Assembly (NCBI GenBank): GCA_029531795.1
Contig: JAPEIS010000003.1
Coordinates: forward strand, 2,480,001-2,544,000
DNA length: 64,000 nucleotides
Source of the DNA: Sclerotinia nivalis
Taxonomy: Eukaryota > Ascomycota > Leotiomycetes > Helotiales > Sclerotiniaceae
Direction: 5' to 3'
The notes beneath the pieces were generated by a model that was given only the letters and a program-made list of their open reading frames with translations, ran no database searches and was not told where the DNA came from. Below, piece after piece: positions 58,379-64,000 of this stretch (position 1 is its first letter; every line of letters starts with the position of its first letter). A program made the position numbers and the translations under genes.

Positions 58379-58482
58379 TGTCACGGGGCTAGAACTCTAC
58401 CACTAGGCCACGAAACCCCTAAAAGGGTAGAAGTAGTTTGATCGGTATCAAACCTACTCGATAGAGTTATGAACCCGTGACA
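58379..58482. mobile_element. 104-bp multi-hairpin insertion with 5-bp target-site duplication
   Basis: Begins TGTCACGGG and ends CCCGTGACA, a perfect 9-bp terminal inverted repeat extending imperfectly to ~21 bp (TAGAGTT arm). It is flanked on both sides by CTATT (58374-58378 and 58483-58487), a target-site duplication. Internal stems: CCCCTAAAAGGG and GTAGTTTGATCGGTATCAAA with CTAC. The TG...CA ends and 5-bp duplication fit an LTR-type integrase product, for example a very short solo LTR; the long terminal inverted repeat would also fit a MITE. It shares TGTCACGGGG with the LTR start at 45569. Confidence 0.7.
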
Positions 58483-58489
58483 CTATTTG

Positions 58490-58785
58490 AAGTTTTGAGT
58501 AATTGAAATCTATAAATTATATAACTAAATAATATTACAATATTAAATAAATAATATAATACTTTTGTTTATAATTTGTAAAATATTATAATAAAATATC
58601 TCAAAATAATAAAAAATATTATAATTAATAATTAACTTGATCGAAAATTAAGATTTGTATTATAAAGATTTAATAGTTATAATAAATTAGAATTTGAAGA
58701 ATAGTTTGTAGATATTAATGTTAGAAAAAAGTATTAAAGTTTTAATTCTAATAGAGATATTATTTGAGATATCAGAAATTGTTTG
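58490..58785. other. AT-rich patch
   Basis: Almost purely A/T sequence directly after the 104-bp element, with no open frames and many TA dinucleotides. May be the product of repeat-induced mutation or simply drift. Confidence 0.5.
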
Positions 58786-59133
58786 ATAGATATGAGACTG
58801 GGTGTTCTGCAAGTCATTTCAGGTGCTCTCTTACAAACTAATCAGATCAAAGAAAGAAGGCGGTGTGCAAAGGGTAGCGCAAGATCCAGCCTGCATCAAC
58901 TATTGGGCACGTATGCACATCCGAGGAGGAGAACCTATTCGGTGCTGCCTTTAGTTCTAATAGGGCTGAGACAGGAATCTCCTGCTCATGGTTGCGCAGC
59001 CTGATGTCTCGCATTTACCGCTTGTTACCTATCTTCATTTCACGTCTTTTCCTTGTACAAATATTGCTCGAACTATTCGTTTTTACCCCTCTTTGGTACT
59101 TCACAGAATCATTATACTTTGTCACTTTTCACC

Positions 59134-60075
59134 ATGACATCACTCAGTCACGTTCGCGAATCGGTCAGGCAAATCGACGAGACTTCCTGGCTCATCGCAG
59201 GCAAGCATATCATACGCCACAACAAAAAACCATGTGAGGGCGAACACTTGAGCGAGGACTTCATTGATTATAAACTATCCGAAGCGCCTGCCACGTTACC
59301 AGACTCGGTGTCTATCCCTCCGGGCAGCCATGTACGACTAATTCATGATGCCGGGGATGCATCTACCGTTTTCAGTTTCGGTGGTGTGCTTATCCTCAAG
59401 GTCAAAAACATTCACAAGGACCGGCCGCAAGAAGATGATACATTAGCCTTTCTGGCTAAGCAGAAGCTTAGCTTTAAAATCCCCGTGGTTTTGTTCTGTA
59501 TGAAAGATGCTGAAAGGATCTACCTACTCGAACTTCATATGCCCGGGGTGAGACTCAATGAAGGATGGTGGAATATGAGCGAGGCCGAAAAGGAACACGT
59601 GGTAACTCGAGTCGCTGAAATCTGCCTGGAGCTCAAGAATTTCCAGTCCTCTTCAATGACTGGAATCGACTTTAATTGGATGGACCCTCTTCGCGAACAG
59701 GGACAGCGAGACTATCGACCAGAATCACTTCAAAAGCATTGCGAAACGTTGGGAATGGACTGCTCCACATTTGTCTTTTCTCACAATGATCTTGGTCCAA
59801 CCAACATTCTCGTTAACGGCGACCGAATTACGATAATCGATTGGGAGTTGGCTGGGTACTGTCCGCTGGCATGGGTTCGAACCAAGTTCGCCATCTGCGG
59901 AGCGTTAAATGTAAGTCGGGTTGTCAACAACACGCTGGAGATTGATGGGGAATATAGAGTGCGAGTTGAGAAGAAGCTTGAAGATATGGGGTTTCCGGAG
60001 GTCACCGAGGCATACAATAAGATGAACAAGGAACGTTCCGAGCAGTGGGTGAAGGCACGACCATGGCTTCAGTGA
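59134..60075 (+). CDS. APH/protein-kinase-like phosphotransferase, fungal family
   Basis: Single exon, 313 aa from the ATG at 59134 (an in-frame ATG at 59053 would add 27 residues). Kinase-like landmarks: a beta-strand lysine in GGVLILKVKN, the Brenner-type catalytic motif FSHNDLGPTNILV (H217, D219, N224) and the metal-binding Asp D236 in ITIIDWELAG. This is the aminoglycoside-phosphotransferase (APH) superfamily, which is hugely expanded in filamentous fungi, mostly with unknown small-molecule or protein substrates; antibiotic resistance is not implied. The third helix EEDDTLAFLAKQK and the C-terminal lobe look complete. It stands alone between a transposon-relic region and a decayed transporter, and looks GC-richer than its flanks. 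Confidence 0.85.
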   Translation: MTSLSHVRESVRQIDETSWLIAGKHIIRHNKKPCEGEHLSEDFIDYKLSEAPATLPDSVSIPPGSHVRLIHDAGDASTVFSFGGVLILKVKNIHKDRPQEDDTLAFLAKQKLSFKIPVVLFCMKDAERIYLLELHMPGVRLNEGWWNMSEAEKEHVVTRVAEICLELKNFQSSSMTGIDFNWMDPLREQGQRDYRPESLQKHCETLGMDCSTFVFSHNDLGPTNILVNGDRITIIDWELAGYCPLAWVRTKFAICGALNVSRVVNNTLEIDGEYRVRVEKKLEDMGFPEVTEAYNKMNKERSEQWVKARPWLQ

Positions 60076-60689
60076 CCGTGTACCGTCTCTTCCTGTTTTC
60101 CAGTCACAATGGGGTTCGCAACCTTCCTACAGTGTATTCGAGTTAATAACTTTCAACTTCAACCCTGTTTGTAAATGAATACACAAAATTGAAACTGCCA
60201 ATTTGAAGAAGAAACTTTCACCCTTGCTTTTCTACTTGCATCTATCTAAATAAAAAGCATTGTGACATTTTGAAATAAACATTAAATTCATCTTCGAATG
60301 TAATATCGCCTATAGGAGTAACAACAACCAATAACCAAAAAAAAAGGGGGGGGAAGGACTTCCAACCTTGCTCAAGGCTCATGCTGAATGATTTGAAATC
60401 AACATTGAACAAACGCTCGACTGTACTATTGCAAACTCCCCCGACTCTTGCTGACCGAGCATTCTCGGGTTGGGACTAGCTTAAAACTGTGCCGTACATG
60501 GCTTGAACCGAATTGGCCATCTATAATTCTAGTAGGTGATGATTGTTACTCAAACAACTTTTACTATCTTATCAGTGTTGTCATGAAGTTCAATCCGATT
60601 CTTTTTACACTCTCTTTTCTCTACTTCTTTTTCCTCTAGACAATAGTTAGTCACTTTGATAATTTGATCTTTGATTTTGGGGTAAGAAT
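60076..60689. other. Intergenic spacer
   Basis: 3' region of the APH-like gene and presumed promoter of the transporter remnant; a mixed poly-A/poly-G run lies at about 60338-60354. Nothing else seen. Confidence 0.45.
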
Positions 60690-62834
60690 GGTATCAATAG
60701 AAGCTCCAATAGAAGCTTCTTCGCAACAGCCATCTGATGCGCTAGTTTTAGAAAAGAGAAACGAAGATCCGTCCTCGATATCTTCCATCCAACATGAAAA
60801 GCTCGACAGTGAACTTGATGGTAACCAAAGTACAGAAGCAAAAAAGGCCGCCAGCGTGCTTCTTGTTCCCGGATCAAAATTCTGAGCCTATATGGGCTCA
60901 TGGCTTTCAGCTTTGGGCCATCATGGTCGCCGTGTCTTTAGTTCTCTTTCTCATGCTTCTCGATGGGACTATTATCGTCGCTGCTGTTCCTCGCATCACC
61001 GATGATTTCCATTCTCTGAATGACATTGGATGGTACGGAGCTGCATATCAGCTGGGAAGGTACGTGAAGGATTCGAGCTCTGGGTGAAACGGGTACTATG
61101 GGTAAAGGCGAGACTGATATGCTTGCAGCACAGTCTTTCAACCACTCACTGGAAAGATATATATGAAGTTCAAGCCCAAAGTACGCCGGGCTTCATATAT
61201 CCATTTTATTCCCTTCTTATTCCCTTTTCTTGATTCTCAGCTCACTGATTATTGAATTAGTGGACATTTCTGACCTTCGTTCTTTTTGAAATCGGTCCCT
61301 TGATTTGCGCGGTTGCGAACTCCTCGAATATGTTGATCGGAGAACGAGTAGTTGCAGGCGCAGGAGCTTCGGGCATGTTCAATGGCTCCCTGATTATCAT
61401 CTCGGAATGCGCCCCTATGGAGAGAAGGCTAAGTATGACCCAATGCCTTCCTGAACATATGTAACTGGAGAGCTGAGAATAGATATAGCTTTAACCGAAA
61501 TTGTGATGGGTAGTAAGTCTACCACTATCTAAGCTGATTGTCATATACTGATACTACTTGAGTTGAGCAACTTGGCCTAGCCAGCGGTCCTTTATTTGGT
61601 GGCCTTTTGACAGAATTCGCCAGTTGGAGATGGTGTAGGTCTCCCACCCGCTTTCCTACTCTGGGCCTGAAGTATGCTAAATGTGCTAGGTTTTTACCTC
61701 AATCTTCCCGTCGGCGGCGTGGTAGTTGCGCTGATAATTCTTGTCCGCGTCCCCCAACAACACCCGAGGCCTCCTCCCATGTCCATCTATCGCTCACTAC
61801 ATACACACCTCGATCTTCTGGGCTTTGCCATCTTCGCTCTTGCTCTCATCATGCTGCTACTTGTCAGTACGGTGGTACTACATACGCTTGGAGCAATCCT
61901 CGAATCATTGGCCTCTTTTGCGGCGCTGGGGCCATGTTCATCGTTTTCCTAGTCTGGGATTACCATAAAGGCGACGAAGCCATAATTCCCATGTCAATTG
62001 CCCGCATGGGAACCGTCTGGGCGAGCTGTATGGTATATGGATTGATGATGAGTAACTTATACCTCGCTTCCTACTGGGTGCCAGTATATTTCCAGGGAGT
62101 CAAAGGTGTTTCTCCAATAAAGAGTGGTATATATCTTCTGGCAATGATTGTAGCTCACGTCTTCGCCGCTATATCGTCAGGTCCCATTGGTAAGAACGTT
62201 GTTTCCTGTGTCACACGTTTGCTAATGCTTCAATAGTCAACATAGTGGGCTACACCATACCGGTAGCTCTCTTCGCTCCAGTCTTGTTGTCAGTTGGTTG
62301 TGGCCTTTTTGGTACCTTCTCACCTAGCACTCCGGTGGGCAAGTGGATTGGATACCAGATACTTTATGGGGTCGGTCGTGGTCTCGGAATTCAAATGGTA
62401 TGCTTGATATCCCCCATCACTAATCCTAGTGCCCACCTAGTAACATTATTTCTCTCTGGTAGCCAATCCTCTCTGTTCAAAAAACCGTACCACCCAAACA
62501 GATCCCCTTAGCCATGGCACTTGTCACATTCAGCCAATCGTTCGGAGCAGCCATATTCCTCAGTCTCGGAGAAACGATATACAGCAATAGTTTCGGAAAT
62601 CTCATGCACGAATACGCACCTTCGGTCAATGTGACAGAAGTCATTGATTCTGGAGCTACTGGATTCTGAAGCTTTGTTTCCGGAGCAGATCTTGAGGGTG
62701 TATTGATTGCTTACGCCAAGAGCATTGTTCGCGTTTTCTATATGGCAGCAGGACTAGCAGCTAGCTGCTTCATTTTCGCGTGGGGAATAGGATGGAAAGA
62801 TTTGAAAGAGAAGAAGGAAGTCTCGAAAGCTTAG
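60690..62834 (+). pseudogene. Decayed MFS drug:H+ antiporter (DHA2, 14-TM type)
   Basis: Starts MVSIEAPIEASSQQPSD. Exons still recognisable: 60690-61059, 61129-61180, 61261-61432, 61489-61512, 61563-61634, 61690-62189, 62237-62397, 62463-62834, all with usable GT-AG sites. Family blocks are clear: [68 protein letters not shown] and [19 protein letters not shown]. Three lesions: a frame change near 60870-60885 before the first TM helix (GSKF-stop against [10 protein letters not shown]), a frame change near 61861-61866 (LLL to QYGGTTYAW), and TGA at 62667-62669 (GATGF-stop-SFVSG, where Arg/Cys-type codons fit). The first could conceivably be a very short intron, but the other two have no splice solution that I could find. 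The gene would have exported toxins or drugs when intact. Confidence 0.8.
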
Positions 62835-63341
62835 AAGTATGATCTGATCTAAGAATGAGACTAAGATCATGCAGAAGTTAATGGGGCATTTCCGCTGTTC
62901 TAGGGTGGTGCTATATCTGACGGAAAGCCCGGCTTTCCTTCCATTATTCACATATAGGCTATTAGTGGGATAATAGGGTTCCTATTAGATTACGAAAGAT
63001 ATTCGCTTATTTTCATTCGTTGCCTTTCATTGGCTGAATGGTCGTTTTAGTGTAGTTCATTCTCAGCACTTCAGGGAATGTACGAAGAGAAACACCCTCT
63101 TAAATATTATACAAAGACGGGTAAGAATATATGTATATATGATCTATAGATCATATATTCATATGCCTATGTAAATGAGTATATACCTAAGTATCTACAT
63201 CTAACCCATTGCAAAATTATTTTATTTATCTACATATCGAGATATGCTTTCAAAAAGAAAAGGCTATACATTCAAACCCTGCAATTCTCTCGGAAGATCT
63301 CCTTATCCACTTTGCACCCCACTCTTCACCTCCACCTACAT
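62835..63341. other. Convergent intergenic spacer
   Basis: Between the transporter remnant and the stop of SRP72. Holds a 24-bp perfect AT-rich palindrome at 63135-63158 (centre GATCTATAGATC). No gene seen. Confidence 0.5.
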
Positions 63342-64000
63342 CTACCTCTTCCCCTTCTTCTTCTTTCCCTTTGCAGCCCCGCCACCTGTGACAACCTTCC
63401 CACTACCCGGTGCCTCGACCCCCTCCAGCGCATCATCCCTTACAACACCTCCTTGAGTAGTATCCATAGCCTTTTTCTTCCCCTTCTTCCCCTTTGGTCT
63501 ATAAGAACTTCTATCTTTAAGCGGTAACCATCTCTCCGGATCCATTTTCTTACCCTCCTCGAAATCCTTTGGTAATTTAGACTTGCGCGTTCCTATTGTC
63601 TTTTGCTTTTTAGCTGGTGTATCATTTTCTTTCTCATCTAAGGCGCGTTTCTTTGATAAATTGAGTGGTTCTGCGGAAGATATTGGGGCGTTATTTGATG
63701 GTAGCGTTGGGATACCGGCATTTTCTAATTCTTCAGCGTCGATATCAGAGATGAGTTGGGGAATTGGTGTAAGGGTATCGAGGTCTGAGGAGATTTTGGA
63801 GAAGTCGGATGAAGCGTATGAAGCGACACATCCGGCGATTGCGATACGATCGGTAGAATCTTGAGACCGAAGGGAAGAGAAAATTTCGCCTGCTGCTTTG
63901 GAATCTTCGGGATCAGAAGATTCAAGTAGGGAGATACCTGCTGCGTGGAATAGGGAAGGGGAGGGTTCTGATTTTAGTCGCCAATAAGAAGCTGATTTTC
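63342..64000 (-). CDS. SRP72: Signal recognition particle subunit SRP72, C-terminal part (runs off the window)
   Basis: Open on the minus strand from the window edge to a TAG at 63342-63344 (about 218 codons visible, 5' part missing). The key evidence is the C-terminal RNA-binding motif MDPERWLPLKDRSSYRPKGK followed by KKGKKK-type lysine runs, the diagnostic SRP72 C-terminus that contacts 7S RNA. Upstream there is an end of helical repeats (SDPEDSKAAGEIFSSLRSQ, RIAIAGCVASYA) consistent with the TPR-like domain, then a Ser/Thr/Lys linker (KKRALDEKENDTPAKKQK). SRP72 with SRP68 binds SRP RNA and supports ER targeting of secretory proteins. No lesion in the visible part. Confidence 0.9.
   Translation of the reverse strand, partial: KSASYWRLKSEPSPSLFHAAGISLLESSDPEDSKAAGEIFSSLRSQDSTDRIAIAGCVASYASSDFSKISSDLDTLTPIPQLISDIDAEELENAGIPTLPSNNAPISSAEPLNLSKKRALDEKENDTPAKKQKTIGTRKSKLPKDFEEGKKMDPERWLPLKDRSSYRPKGKKGKKKAMDTTQGGVVRDDALEGVEAPGSGKVVTGGGAAKGKKKKGKR

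Larger units (their letters stand above)
56105..59133. other. 3-kb gene-free region with a mobile-element relic and AT-rich patch
   Basis: 3' region of the Sec7 gene (poly-T near 56985), followed by G/A-rich simple sequence (GAGATGAGATGAGATG near 56870 and 57070). Then come unassignable sequence 57450-57960, the 104-bp element at 58379-58482 and the AT-rich block 58490-58785. No gene accepted; the frame at 57712-57957 has no family character. Confidence 0.5.

Noticed and set aside
58390..58482. Pol III A-box/B-box-like strings within the 104-bp element (TGGCCTAGTGG and GGGTTCATAAC on the reverse strand)
   Set aside because: The order is B before A on the same strand, so they cannot form a tRNA-type promoter.
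1..64000. CRISPR arrays, bacterial operons, ribosomal or tRNA genes
   Set aside because: None seen; the window is fungal nuclear DNA and the tandem repeats present lack spacer structure.

Overview
This is eukaryotic DNA from a filamentous ascomycete fungus. Evidence seen directly: multi-exon genes with short GT-AG introns (mostly 45-130 bp), CTAAC/CTGAT-like branch points just before the acceptors, long AT-rich pyrimidine-tract leaders, and fungus-specific families (ECM14, KRE9/KNH1, an ECL1-type zinc protein, a Pho80-type cyclin, a LrgA-LrgB fusion). The gene set and style suggest a leotiomycete of the Sclerotiniaceae type (Botrytis/Sclerotinia-like), but that is inference. There are no operons; each gene is treated as an independent transcription unit.

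Layout. 0-11 kb: ECL1-type protein, an alpha/beta hydrolase, a prolyl-4-hydroxylase-like dioxygenase and an unrecognised two-exon gene, all on +, separated by AT-rich spacers, one carrying a ~45-bp minisatellite. 11-20 kb: housekeeping block with PUS1 (-), TFIIE-alpha (+), cystathionine beta-synthase (-) and KRE9/KNH1 (+), alternating in divergent and convergent pairs. 20-28 kb: Pho80-like cyclin with an upstream ORF, aminopeptidase P with a probable mitochondrial leader, and a broken PAQR/hemolysin-III receptor gene. 28-42.6 kb: eight-exon thiamine-diphosphate enzyme with a 15-nt microexon (-), a charged coiled-coil protein (-), an augmin-subunit-3-like protein (-), the LrgA-LrgB membrane protein (+) and a MAPEG protein (+). 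43.6-49.4 kb: epoxide hydrolase (-), LTR relics, the pseudo-carboxypeptidase ECM14 (-) and a doubtful small ORF. 51.7-56.1 kb: a large Sec7-PH Arf exchange factor. 56-63 kb: accessory-looking stretch with a 104-bp hairpin element with target-site duplication, an AT-rich patch, an APH-type kinase-like gene and a decayed MFS transporter. The window ends inside SRP72 (-).

Functional themes. Several genes serve core processes (tRNA modification, Pol II initiation, transsulfuration, SRP targeting, Arf activation, beta-1,6-glucan/cell-wall assembly). Others are small-molecule or detoxification enzymes (epoxide hydrolase, MAPEG, TPP enzyme, alpha/beta hydrolase). The two clearly broken genes (PAQR and MFS) and the transposon relics mark the less constrained stretches. 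I did not find a coherent new multi-gene system; the most unusual items are the 104-bp multi-hairpin element, the two multi-lesion pseudogenes, the RGG-box fused to PUS1 and the uORF before the cyclin. All exon boundaries were set by eye from splice signals and reading-frame continuity, without transcript data.
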